From Candidatus Kapaibacterium sp. (GTDB lineage: Bacteria; Bacteroidota; Ignavibacteria; Kapaibacteriales; UBA2268), in contig JAPLFL010000128.1 in NCBI GenBank assembly GCA_026390695.1, positions 124,001 through 188,000 of the forward strand: a DNA stretch of 64,000 nucleotides, given 5' to 3'. The translations under genes and the position numbers were made by a program. Under the pieces are notes generated by a model. It was given only the letters and a program-made list of their open reading frames with translations. It was not told the DNA's origin and did not search any database. Shown here one piece after another: positions 16,890 through 25,899 of the stretch. The number at the start of each line of letters is the position of its first letter. Positions within the stretch are counted from its first letter, which is position 1.

Positions 16890-19697
16890 TTAACTCAAGA
16901 ACAAACCTATTATAATCCAAACAACTACACTTAGTCCGATTATTAAGGCTGTAAAACCAAAAACACGCATCATTTTGAGAAGTTGTGGTGAAGATGGTAC
17001 TTCCATATAATCATCAAGACGTCCTTCATTAATTAGTCTTTCATATTCGGCAGGGCGATCAAGCTTCAATTCCGCCAAGTGCATCTGACCTGTAAATATG
17101 ACAGTATCCATAGGGAATTTCTCAGGACGAAAATGAGTATTGAAGAAGTGTACTGTGAAAATAAATCCGGCTGCAAGCAATGCCTCGTCGCTGTGAACGA
17201 TCGTCGCAATATTTACCATCCACCCTGGTAATACCTTCGTGAATAGCACAGGCATCCAGAGCATCATTCCGGTTGATCCGATGATAAATACACCCCAGAA
17301 TACTGCAAAATAATCGAATTTTTCCCAGTATGTCCATTTACCATACTGTGGGCGTGGACCTTTTCCGAGGAACCATTTGAAAGATGCTTTGACATCAGCA
17401 AGATCTTTCATATTTGGAACCATTGAATCAGAACCGATAAGCAATTTTTTCCATGATTTGAAATGTCTTTTCTTTTTACGGAACAGATCATAGACATGAA
17501 TAATAAATATCGTAAATAGCATGGTTGCTGCAAGACGATGGATCAAGCCTGCATTTTCTGCACCACCGAACAAAGTCGCTAAAAATTGTGCAAATCCAGT
17601 ATATGAGAATTTTAGAATCATTCCCGTAACAGCAAGGCTTAGGAAACTTATAATCATCAGCACGTGGAGTAGTCTCTCCAAATGAGTAAAGCGTGCAAAT
17701 CGTTTCGCATTCTCTTCACCGGCATGATCGGCTGCAGCTGCTTTCATCTGTTTACGCATTGAAATTGATTTCGGCAACCATAACAAAGTATGTAAAAATG
17801 AAATCGTAAAAGTGCCAAGTAAAAGCAGTGTCATTGCCCAGAAAGTTATAAACAGCAAAGGCCACTTTACTCTGTCTTTGTGGGTTGCGTGAGTGAAATA
17901 ATCTGTAAACCGTTTGTTAGCGTCTTTATGGCATTTCTGACAAGTGGCTATAATATTGCTTCTGCTCAATTTTGAATTAACATCATCTACCGGCAATATA
18001 TCGTGAGAACCATGGCAGTCGCTACATTTAGCTGCTTTTGATACACCGAGACGCGAAACTTTACCATGATAAGTATCAAAATATGTTTCTGCAATGTCTT
18101 CGTGGCATTTACCACAACTTGTTAAGATTTCAGTTCTGAAATTATTTGCATCAGTCCTTTTAATCGTATGAGCTGTATGGCAATCACTGCACACTGGAAG
18201 CTTTTTTGTTGATTTTGAAACTAATGGAGAATGGATGCTCTTGTTAAATTTCTCTTCAATACCGAAGTGACATTTTCCGCATGTTAAAGAGATATTTTTA
18301 GGATTGATAGAAGAAGCCGGATTTTTTTCAGGAAGTCCGCCATGAGCCGTATGGCAATCAGCACAAGTAGCGGTTACGGTCAATCCCGACTTGATCAATC
18401 CTTTTCCGTGAATACTCTCCGAATATTTATCTACAATCTGATGTTCGGTGCCTGTATAGAGTTTTGCAGCTTGTTTCCCTTCCTGATGGCACTTGGAGCA
18501 AAGTTTCGGGACATTAAGCGGAAATATCGGAGAGTTATGATTTGTTTTACCCAAAATATTATGCGATCCATGGCAATCAAAACAAAATGGTGCATTTTTA
18601 TCATTTTTGGCTAATAACAATCCATGTGTTCCTGTTTTATACATATCTGAAACTGCGGTATGGCACGATGCACATTCAACTCTTTTCTGAATATTATCAC
18701 AGGGGCGGGCATGTTTGGGGTCAACGTCAAGATGGCATTGAGAACATGCGATTTTTGAATGCTTTGAGCCTACGATTTCATCATGATTGACGAACATTGA
18801 TTTGCCATTCGCAGCTTTTAAATTTTTATCATCATGGCATTTTCTACACGTCCCATCAGCAGCATTAGCTTCATAAAATACCTTACGAGCCTTATGTGGT
18901 TGATGACAATCAATACAAGCTGGCAATACCTTTGCTTCTTTTTCCCAAAGCTCACCCTTGATTACTTTTTTATGAACATTTTCAATTGAAGCATGGCATT
19001 TGGTGCAGGTTGCAGCAATATTTGTTCTTGAAATTGTAGAACGGGAATCAGTATGAGGTAAAATTCTATGAGGAGAGTGACATGATGCACAAGTTGCTGT
19101 GACTGTCAATCCTTTTTTCAAAAGACCTTCGCCATGAATACTTTCGGAATAATTTTCCAATATATGCTTTTGGGAAATATTTCTCATTACTGAGACAGGG
19201 CCGCCTTCTTTATGGCATTTACCGCACAGATTGGGAATATTCAGCGGATAAACCGGAGATTGTTTGTCCTTGTTCGGAACAATACTATGAGAACCATGGC
19301 AAGACTGACAGGTTGGTGCTAATGGATCTTTTTTTCCAAAGGCTTTGCCGTGCATACATTGATTATAAAGTTCCTGCTGCGATTTATGGCAGCCCCCGCA
19401 TGTGGGACGCTGAGGTTTTGCATGTGGAAATTCAGAATTTTTAAGATCAACGTGGCATCCTATGCACTTTTCTTTAGTATGAACTGATTTTACAAAAATT
19501 TTATTATTAAAAAAAACAGATACGGATTTCCCGTTACGGGTTCCTTTCAGGCTTGGGTCTTCGTGGCACATTAAACAGTCGCTGTTATCCTGTGCAATTA
19601 ATTTAATATTGACTAATAAGAAAAAATAACTAATTAATAAAAAATAACTACGAAGTCCTGCCTCTTTTTTACGCTTAAATGACGAATAAGTTAGCAT
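16890..19697 (-). CDS. 19-haem c-type cytochrome fused to a cytochrome b-like membrane domain
   Basis: 935 residues with an N-terminal signal or anchor (YFLLISYFFLLVNIKLIAQ). Nineteen CxxCH haem c sites lie between about residues 40 and 595, the region repeating 'YSESIHG.GL.K.GLTVTATCA.CH' units that indicate internal duplication. From about 610 a membrane domain with roughly five helices follows. Its helix histidines (LERLLHVLMI, GLIHRLAATM, IIHVYDLF, IVHSDEA, FTVHFFNTHF) fit a b561/formate dehydrogenase gamma fold binding two haem b. The architecture resembles CbcL-type quinol-oxidising cytochromes of Geobacter, but with far more c haems. It should move electrons between the quinone pool and periplasmic acceptors. 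It is the last gene of the minus-strand respiratory cluster. Confidence 0.88.
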   Translation of the reverse strand: MLTYSSFKRKKEAGLRSYFLLISYFFLLVNIKLIAQDNSDCLMCHEDPSLKGTRNGKSVSVFFNNKIFVKSVHTKEKCIGCHVDLKNSEFPHAKPQRPTCGGCHKSQQELYNQCMHGKAFGKKDPLAPTCQSCHGSHSIVPNKDKQSPVYPLNIPNLCGKCHKEGGPVSVMRNISQKHILENYSESIHGEGLLKKGLTVTATCASCHSPHRILPHTDSRSTISRTNIAATCTKCHASIENVHKKVIKGELWEKEAKVLPACIDCHQPHKARKVFYEANAADGTCRKCHDDKNLKAANGKSMFVNHDEIVGSKHSKIACSQCHLDVDPKHARPCDNIQKRVECASCHTAVSDMYKTGTHGLLLAKNDKNAPFCFDCHGSHNILGKTNHNSPIFPLNVPKLCSKCHQEGKQAAKLYTGTEHQIVDKYSESIHGKGLIKSGLTVTATCADCHTAHGGLPEKNPASSINPKNISLTCGKCHFGIEEKFNKSIHSPLVSKSTKKLPVCSDCHTAHTIKRTDANNFRTEILTSCGKCHEDIAETYFDTYHGKVSRLGVSKAAKCSDCHGSHDILPVDDVNSKLSRSNIIATCQKCHKDANKRFTDYFTHATHKDRVKWPLLFITFWAMTLLLLGTFTISFLHTLLWLPKSISMRKQMKAAAADHAGEENAKRFARFTHLERLLHVLMIISFLSLAVTGMILKFSYTGFAQFLATLFGGAENAGLIHRLAATMLFTIFIIHVYDLFRKKKRHFKSWKKLLIGSDSMVPNMKDLADVKASFKWFLGKGPRPQYGKWTYWEKFDYFAVFWGVFIIGSTGMMLWMPVLFTKVLPGWMVNIATIVHSDEALLAAGFIFTVHFFNTHFRPEKFPMDTVIFTGQMHLAELKLDRPAEYERLINEGRLDDYMEVPSSPQLLKMMRVFGFTALIIGLSVVVWIIIGLFLS

Positions 19698-19769
19698 TGA
19701 TTGTTCCGAATATATAACAAATAATTATTATCAAAAATCCAAATTGTTGAATTATTGTTAGTTTAATGA

Positions 19770-20459
19770 TTAATCCACATCCTCTATTTCTTCATCAGGA
19801 TTATCATTTGCCTCTTTTGCAGCATTATCTATCATTTCCTGCGAGTCATGCAATTCATGCCATCCATTTAGTATTGACTTGAAATTACTAAATAATGTAT
19901 GACCGGTTGTGGACAGATAAATATGCGAAAACATAAACAAACTTAAAAAGAAACCGATGATTATATGCAGAATAGCCATTGGCCATACTCCACCCATACC
20001 TAATATTTCACCGGGTGAAAGCTCGGGAAACATGAGCATAAGTCCTGTAAAAATAACAATTGGAACCATTACAAAGATTACAAAAAGATATGCAATCTGC
20101 TGCAAAGGATTAAATTTAATATTATCACCAGGGCCGAATGGATGCGGTTCCCCACGGAAAATACCAATCAGGTAATATCTCACCTGTTTAACTGATCTTG
20201 GGAAATATTCCAATACATTTGGTATATAATATTTCCAATTTCCGGATATTATATTGAATAAAGTATAATATGCAAAATTTACTGATAACAGAATACCGGC
20301 TGTATTATGTGAGAGACGGGCTGTATCAAAGGAAAGAAGAAACGGACTTGTATCCGAAAAGTGGAGTGATATTCCGGAAACAATCAATACTAAAAAACAT
20401 AGTGCGTTAATTACGTGCCAAATTCTTAGCCAAAGTGGATATAAATATACTTTTTTCAT
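19770..20459 (-). CDS. Cytochrome b561-type membrane subunit
   Basis: 229 residues with four to five membrane helices. Histidines sit where b-type haem ligands are expected: LRIWHVINALCF, ARLSHNTAGILL, MAILHIIIGFF and FMFSHIYLSTTGHT. This is the Ni/Fe-hydrogenase/thiosulfate-reductase cytochrome b fold. The acidic tail (DNPDEEIEDVD) is cytoplasmic or interfacial. Its start overlaps the stop of the 13-haem cytochrome by 4 bases (ATGA), so the two subunits are made together. It probably passes electrons between quinol and that cytochrome. The family call is firm; the direction of electron flow is not known. Confidence 0.85.
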   Translation of the reverse strand: MKKVYLYPLWLRIWHVINALCFLVLIVSGISLHFSDTSPFLLSFDTARLSHNTAGILLSVNFAYYTLFNIISGNWKYYIPNVLEYFPRSVKQVRYYLIGIFRGEPHPFGPGDNIKFNPLQQIAYLFVIFVMVPIVIFTGLMLMFPELSPGEILGMGGVWPMAILHIIIGFFLSLFMFSHIYLSTTGHTLFSNFKSILNGWHELHDSQEMIDNAAKEANDNPDEEIEDVD

Positions 20460-21934
20460 AAACTTCTTCTCCTTCTATTAGTCACCCAACGCATAGTTCC
20501 ATGTATAAAAACACCAATGAATGTAAATACAGTCAATAAAACACTCATTACATCTAAAAAGATATTCCTTGTTGAGCCGATTACATAAGCGTCACTCAAT
20601 AATGTTCCGTTGACGAATCCGTATTTCTCTCTTGATTGCTTTTTCTGATGTTTATATAACTTAGCCATAAGTTTGGAATTTTGCTGATGGCAGCCTTCGC
20701 ACTTTTTAATGGTTTTTTCGGGTGGTAAAATATTATGTGATAAATTGGGCGGTGCATAAGATGAATGACAATCTACACAGCGAACAGTTTCCCAGTGAGC
20801 TTCTTTATTAGGCAGCCAATCATGAGCTTTTTCAATTGTGTTTAACTTGTATTTTTTCATCATTGCTTCATCGGCATGGCAGACCACACAATAAAACATT
20901 TTTGTTCTGATCAGAGTAGCACGCTTCATCAAAGATTCTTCGTACATTTTATGCGGGATTTCAGGTTGAGCCTTAATTCCATGCTCTCCATGACAGAATG
21001 TACAGCCGGGAGCATCTTTTTCTCCTTTTTTAAGAGCAATACCGTGTACACTCATTCTATATTCTCTCGACACTTCAATGTGGCATTTACCGCACAATTC
21101 CGGCACCTTTGCCTGATTGATTCTTGAATCGGGATTATCTGCTTTCTGTAATTTATGCACACCATGGCAGTCAATACAAACGGCAGCCTCTTTCTTCCCT
21201 TTTGCTAAGGCCTGGCCATGCACGCTTTGCTCATAATTTACAAGAGATTTCGAATAAGGACTTGTAACTGCCGGATTATGTAAATGGCATGACAAGCAGA
21301 GTTTCACCTGATTTGCTTTAAGTTCGGCAGGTGCAAGAAGCGATGCTTTTGTTACAGGTTGCTTATGGCAGTAAATACATGTCGGGACATTAGGATTATT
21401 GTTTGAGTAAGCAAAAAAGTGTTCACTCTGCAGATGTTGTTCTTTTTTATCTTTATGACAATTTCCACAAAAATCCAGAAGTTTTGTAAAATGGAATTTT
21501 GAATTAGGATCCTTAGGTGATGTAATATCGTGATGACCATGGCAGCCCTTACAATCAACATTTGGAGCGCCACCCTGGCCGGTTGCTCTTGCCATCTGAG
21601 GATGGAACTTATGGCGTGATGGTGCATCATAATGACAATTCATGCAATTCGGCGTTTCGATATTGGCTTTGTGAGGAATATTATTTGGGTCGAAGCCAAC
21701 ATGGCAGCTTATACAGTTCAACTTTTTATGAACAGATCGAGCAAAAACAAACTTTTTTACGGTTAATGAAATCACTTTACCGTTTTTTTCTTTCGTTATT
21801 GAAGCATCATCATGGCAGCCAAGACAAAGGTCATTATCTTGAGCAGCCAATTTAAAATGATTCAAGCCTGAAAAGAACGAAATCAGCAAAATCAATCTCA
21901 AGATTAACTTCAATTTTTTACTAATTAATTTCAT
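20456..21934 (-). CDS. 13-haem c-type cytochrome with C-terminal membrane anchor
   Basis: 492 residues with a signal peptide (LILRLILLISFFSG, then AAQDNDLC). I count 13 CxxCH sites: CLGCH, CISCH, CMNCH, CKGCH, CGNCH, CIYCH, CLSCH, CIDCH, CGKCH, CTFCH, CVVCH, CVDCH and CEGCH. A single helix near 455-475 (VMSVLLTVFTFIGVFIHG) followed by TNRRRRSL anchors it with the basic tail inside. The paired 'CHG.H' motifs (CKGCHGHHD, CIDCHGVHK, CTFCHGEHG) supply extra axial histidines as in other multihaem cytochromes. Translationally coupled to the following cytochrome b, it is a periplasmic electron conduit of the complex. Confidence 0.9.
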   Translation of the reverse strand: MKLISKKLKLILRLILLISFFSGLNHFKLAAQDNDLCLGCHDDASITKEKNGKVISLTVKKFVFARSVHKKLNCISCHVGFDPNNIPHKANIETPNCMNCHYDAPSRHKFHPQMARATGQGGAPNVDCKGCHGHHDITSPKDPNSKFHFTKLLDFCGNCHKDKKEQHLQSEHFFAYSNNNPNVPTCIYCHKQPVTKASLLAPAELKANQVKLCLSCHLHNPAVTSPYSKSLVNYEQSVHGQALAKGKKEAAVCIDCHGVHKLQKADNPDSRINQAKVPELCGKCHIEVSREYRMSVHGIALKKGEKDAPGCTFCHGEHGIKAQPEIPHKMYEESLMKRATLIRTKMFYCVVCHADEAMMKKYKLNTIEKAHDWLPNKEAHWETVRCVDCHSSYAPPNLSHNILPPEKTIKKCEGCHQQNSKLMAKLYKHQKKQSREKYGFVNGTLLSDAYVIGSTRNIFLDVMSVLLTVFTFIGVFIHGTMRWVTNRRRRSL

Positions 21935-21963
21935 CTAACTATCTTTTTTTATTTATATATATT

Positions 21964-23490
21964 TTAATCTTTTGCAACTGATTCTGATTTTTTCTTCACT
22001 CCATGGCAGCTTGAGCAATCTTTTCTTCCTACGTACTCACCCATATCATTTCCCGGATGAATCCATTTGAGTCCGCTTGCATTCTCGCGAGTACCTTCAA
22101 CTGGCGTAGTCTGAGAGATCATCACGTGACATAGGTTACAATCCCTTGATATTACTTTTCCATCATCACTAACATGGCGGTCATCGTGACAGCGAAAGCA
22201 ACCGTTAGAATAAATATGGCCAAGGTTAACAGGATATCTTTTCCAACTAACATTCATTTGCGGGAAATAATTATGCTGGAATATATTCTGTACATCGGCA
22301 ACTGCATTATTAATTGCTTGATATTTGGTTTTAGCAACATCGGGATAAAATTCCGAATAAAATCTCTTCATAATTGTTTGAATACCAGCCATAGCCGAGT
22401 CTATATTCTCGTAATATGTTTCCATAGCATCAACTGCAATACTTTTAACAAAAGGAAGATTAGTATCAATTTTTCCAAGAGATAAATAATTATTTACAAG
22501 GAAATTAGGCTGACCATAAGAATGTGCTGGGCGATTATGACAGTCAATACAATCCATCCTATTGAGTGTCTGAGCCGATATTTTCTTCTCATCTACTTTA
22601 TTTTCTATACTTTTATAAACAGTAACCTTCCCTGTACTTACATTTTTGGACACAACATAAGGTATAATACTCTTATCTCTTTCTTCAGTGTAATAAGAAA
22701 CTTCATTTTCGATATTCATTTTATAGTGAATACCGGACTGATTGCCGGTCAAAGGATTACCACCACCGACTTTAATCAACATAGTCAGAGAAGATTTTGT
22801 ATTCTTTTCATCCGATAAAAAGTACTCGAATGTCCTTTTTTTCTCATGGTAAAAATGCCTTGGCCAATGGCACTGCTCGCAAGTTTCGGGAGCTGGACGC
22901 AAATTATGAATAGGAGTTTCAATCGGTCTGGAATAAAGATTCATTAAAACAGAATAAACCTGATATGAACCTGAGAATTTTGATTTAACATACCAGTTTG
23001 CACCGCCTCCAATGTGACATTTCACACATCCAACCTTAGAGTGAGCAGATGCTTTATAAGCAGTATATTCAGGACTCATTACTTTATGGCAAACTGTTCC
23101 ACAAAACTCATCACTTTCGGTATATTCAAAAGCCTGATAACTACCAACTGCGGTGGCAAGAGAGAAAACAAATCCACCAATGATAAAGATTCCAACACCG
23201 CGTCTGTGACGAAGGTTATTAAAATCAATAACCGGCAAACGTCTCTCAATTTTACCGCCTTTAGTTCTCATATTTTGAAGAATTATACCCAAAATAATAA
23301 AAAACAGACCCAAAGCCAAAAATCCTGGCAAGACAAGTAAAATTGCAATACCAAGGTATGGTGAACCGGTAGGATTAAATGTATTAATCATCAACAGGAA
23401 AACCATAGAAATAATAGCAAGGATGCAAAGTATAACACCAAAGATCGTTGATGGGTTATAAAAACTTCGAGGGAAAAGATACTTACTCAT
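21964..23490 (-). CDS. NapC/NirT-family cytochrome, ImcH-like, seven haem sites
   Basis: 508 residues. Membrane helices lie near 15-35, 45-70 and 95-115, followed by a periplasmic part. The first haem site is CGTVCHKVMSPEY, with three rather than two residues between the cysteines. The other six are canonical (CVKCH, CEQCH, CIDCH, CFRCH, CNLCH, CSSCH). Three helices, seven haems and the CX3CH start match what is known of ImcH, the inner-membrane quinol-oxidising cytochrome of Geobacter used for higher-potential acceptors. The start is followed by three further genes on the same strand, with gaps of 29, -4 and 72 bases, so this is the first gene of the cluster proper. Confidence 0.82.
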   Translation of the reverse strand: MSKYLFPRSFYNPSTIFGVILCILAIISMVFLLMINTFNPTGSPYLGIAILLVLPGFLALGLFFIILGIILQNMRTKGGKIERRLPVIDFNNLRHRRGVGIFIIGGFVFSLATAVGSYQAFEYTESDEFCGTVCHKVMSPEYTAYKASAHSKVGCVKCHIGGGANWYVKSKFSGSYQVYSVLMNLYSRPIETPIHNLRPAPETCEQCHWPRHFYHEKKRTFEYFLSDEKNTKSSLTMLIKVGGGNPLTGNQSGIHYKMNIENEVSYYTEERDKSIIPYVVSKNVSTGKVTVYKSIENKVDEKKISAQTLNRMDCIDCHNRPAHSYGQPNFLVNNYLSLGKIDTNLPFVKSIAVDAMETYYENIDSAMAGIQTIMKRFYSEFYPDVAKTKYQAINNAVADVQNIFQHNYFPQMNVSWKRYPVNLGHIYSNGCFRCHDDRHVSDDGKVISRDCNLCHVMISQTTPVEGTRENASGLKWIHPGNDMGEYVGRKDCSSCHGVKKKSESVAKD

Positions 23491-23636
23491 AAAATCCTCA
23501 TTTACTCTATATTTATTTTAAATTTTTATCATGATTTCTTTATATATTTTTAACGATTATCGTTATTAAAAATCTCAATATTTCATGTATAAATTTAAGC
23601 ATTCTTATCTTTGAATTAATTTTATCAGTAAATTCA

Positions 23637-24011
23637 TCATTTTATTTTAACATTAGATTTTAATCCGACAAGCCAATCAATCAAAACGTCAAGGTCAGAA
23701 TCTTCACCTTTATAGACTAAAGGATGCTTTTTCCCATTAATCTTGGTCTCGCGCTTAATCCAGATCTTGAGATTTGTTAGATTGTAAGAATTTCCGATTT
23801 CCGAAAGGTCTTTGGCAGCTTTCTCTTTTTTTGTTTTAATACCTTGCGAAGAGACAGAATGGCAGCGCACACATTTCAATTCAGAAAAAATATTCTTACC
23901 TTCTTTTATTTCCATTCCGGGATTAGATTGACAGTAAATGGTGCTTGATTCAATCTCTAACAGAACAAAAAAAGTAAATAAAAAGCAACAAATGTTAAAA
24001 ACAAATTTCAA
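23637..24011 (-). CDS. Small monohaem cytochrome c
   Basis: 124 residues with a signal peptide (FNICCFLFTFFVLLEI). One CVRCHSVSS haem site lies near 50 in the order typical of class I cytochromes (GKNIFSEL-KCVRCH), with a likely distal methionine absent or replaced: the 'KINGKKHPLVYKGEDSDLDVLIDWL' segment has no Met. The distal ligand is therefore uncertain. It lies 146 bases upstream of the ImcH-like gene, same strand, and probably serves as a soluble or anchored periplasmic shuttle for the complex. Confidence 0.75.
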   Translation of the reverse strand: MKFVFNICCFLFTFFVLLEIESSTIYCQSNPGMEIKEGKNIFSELKCVRCHSVSSQGIKTKKEKAAKDLSEIGNSYNLTNLKIWIKRETKINGKKHPLVYKGEDSDLDVLIDWLVGLKSNVKIK

Positions 24012-24143
24012 TGTAATCTAATAAAAAATTAATTAATCAATACTAAAATTCAATAACTATATATAAAAGAAAATGCAAATTACGACTAATAAAATTTTCA
24101 GCCAATTAATTTTTACTTATAGTTTAGAGAGCACTAAGTAAAT

Positions 24144-24233
24144 AATTACGAGTTACGAATGACGAATTACTAATTAGAAAACAAATAAATCATTCTACCA
24201 TTAACCATTAAAAATTAATCATTAACAATTACA
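24144..24233. repeat. Heptanucleotide arrays overlapping the end of dtd
   Basis: At 24144-24178 five units of the AATTACG type run in period 7 (AATTACG, AGTTACG, AATGACG, AATTACT, AATTAGA). At 24199-24233 five CATTAAC-type units follow. The second block contains the stop codon and last codons of the minus-strand dtd gene (24215). Confidence 0.8.
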
Positions 24234-24658
24234 ATCGTAACCGGTCCGTCATTGACCAATTCAATTTCCATCATTGCCCCGAATTTACCAGCCTCAATTT
24301 TTAAATTATAATTATTTCTTAGATAATTTAATAATTCATTGTATATGGGTTCCGAAATTTCAGGAGCAGCAGCAGCCATAAAATTAGGACGAAATCCTTT
24401 GTTAACATCACCATAAACCGTAAAATTGGAAATTACCAATATTCCGCCCCCAACATCAGAAACAGAAAGATTCATTTTATCATCATCGTCCGGGAAAATG
24501 CGAAGATTAACAAGTTTATTACTCATCCATCTAATAGTTTCGTTATTATCCCCCTCTTTAATTCCAATAAGCACAAGCAATCCGAAACCAATCTCACCGA
24601 TAATATCACCATCTACAGCAACTTTAGCACGCTTAACCCTTTGAACAACCGCTTTCAT
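24215..24658 (-). CDS. dtd: D-aminoacyl-tRNA deacylase
   Basis: 147 residues from the ATG at 24656-24658 (MKAVVQRVKRAKV), the universal DTD start; an upstream ATG inside a heptamer array would add 11 spurious residues. It hydrolyses D-amino acids wrongly attached to tRNA. The family landmarks are VVQRV at the start, GLLVLIGIKEGD, the ISNFTVYGD segment (equivalent to SQFTLYGD; here Asn replaces Gln) and NDGPVT near the end, with the Gly-cisPro pair that reads chirality. The last four or five codons and the stop lie inside a heptamer array, which may have altered the C-terminus. Confidence 0.95.
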   Translation of the reverse strand: MKAVVQRVKRAKVAVDGDIIGEIGFGLLVLIGIKEGDNNETIRWMSNKLVNLRIFPDDDDKMNLSVSDVGGGILVISNFTVYGDVNKGFRPNFMAAAAPEISEPIYNELLNYLRNNYNLKIEAGKFGAMMEIELVNDGPVTIVIVND

Positions 24659-24681
24659 ACAATCAAAATTAAATACAAAAA

Positions 24682-24716
24682 TATTAACCATTAATCATTA
24701 ATCATTAACCATTAAT
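24682..24716. repeat. Heptanucleotide array (CATTAAY) between dtd and the transglycosylase gene
   Basis: Units TATTAAC, CATTAAT, CATTAAT, CATTAAC and CATTAAT run in period 7. The array spans the 5' leader of dtd and includes the stop codon (24712-24714) of the upstream gene. TAA is present on both strands of the unit. Confidence 0.85.
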
Positions 24717-25668
24717 CACTATCATCCCCAACTTTTGCCGAATCAAGATTCCGAATTTTTGATGCTAATCTTAAAACAGCATCCACATAATCATGGCTAT
24801 TATTATAATTAAAAATTGCCGATCTTTTTTCGCTCAACTTATAACCCCAACCATTATTTTTCAAATAGTTACCAACACTCGGAACTGCATCGTTAACATC
24901 AAAGAGATCAATTTCGCCATCTCCATTTCCATCAACAGCCCAATTCATGTAACTCGAAGGTAAAAACTGAGGCAAACCGAAAGCACCAGCCCAAGAACCT
25001 TTAAGAGCAAGAATATCAAGATTTCTCTCTTTATACATTTTCTGCAAAGCTAAAATCTCTTTCAAAGCCCATTTTGATTTCTTTAAAGACCGCTCATCAA
25101 TTTTTTTCAAAAGGGAGTCAAATTCATATTCATCACCTTTAAAAATTCTCTTCAACTCAAATTTATTCTTCTGAATAAAATTAATCTGACTTGCCATAGC
25201 AGCACTGAAAAAGACAGTTGGCAACTTATAGTCACCGGTATTTTTCCCGAATTTAGTTTCAATAGAAATAATTGCGGCTATATACTCCTTAGAAACTCCA
25301 AATATGCTATCAGTGCGTCTAAAGAGTTCCTTATACTTAGAAATAAACTCATAAGCATTAATAGCGGCACGGAGTGTGGTTTGCTTAGAATAATTCGGTT
25401 TTTGTAGATAACCGATTACATTGATCCGAACACACTTCTCATCAAAATGTGTTTCAGGATCCGAGAGTAGCATATTAATAAAAGCCGAATCAGCTTTCTC
25501 AACAAGTAGAGAATCAATCACGGGTTTGAAGAAATTCATCTTCCAATATGCACCCTTGGGAATATAAGATGATGAAGAGAACCAATTTGATGCTAAAGTA
25601 AAAACCAGCATTCCAACAGCAAGCAGAGACATTTTATCGATTATTTTATTTAGTATTTTTGAAAACAT
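24712..25668 (-). CDS. Membrane-bound lytic murein transglycosylase, MltB type (SLT_2)
   Basis: 318 residues from the ATG at 25666-25668; an upstream TTG would add seven residues. An N-terminal hydrophobic segment (MSLLAVGMLVFTLASNWF) serves as signal or anchor. The catalytic Glu sits in AAIISIETKFGKNTGDY, followed by PTVFFSAA. The substrate-groove motif GSWAGAFGLPQFLPSSYMNWAVDGNGDGEIDLF includes an EF-hand-like DGNGDG metal loop, as in MltB/Slt35. It cleaves peptidoglycan glycan strands to 1,6-anhydro products. It ends 54 bases upstream of dtd on the same strand. Its stop codon falls in a heptamer array. Confidence 0.9.
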   Translation of the reverse strand: MFSKILNKIIDKMSLLAVGMLVFTLASNWFSSSSYIPKGAYWKMNFFKPVIDSLLVEKADSAFINMLLSDPETHFDEKCVRINVIGYLQKPNYSKQTTLRAAINAYEFISKYKELFRRTDSIFGVSKEYIAAIISIETKFGKNTGDYKLPTVFFSAAMASQINFIQKNKFELKRIFKGDEYEFDSLLKKIDERSLKKSKWALKEILALQKMYKERNLDILALKGSWAGAFGLPQFLPSSYMNWAVDGNGDGEIDLFDVNDAVPSVGNYLKNNGWGYKLSEKRSAIFNYNNSHDYVDAVLRLASKIRNLDSAKVGDDSD

Positions 25669-25899
25669 TCCATTTATTTTACAAGTCAAGAAATCCTAAT
25701 CATCATTCATTTTGGAAGCACCAAAAAATTTAGAGAAATTTCACTACTTTATTATCGGTAAAATTACGGAAATCAGACCAATTAAAGAAAATTTCTTTTA
25801 TTATTCGATCAATATAAATTCAAACCGGAGTATTAAAATTTAGCAAATGAATAAATTTAATTCTCGCTCGTCTATAAGAGATTACAATCAGTAGGAACT

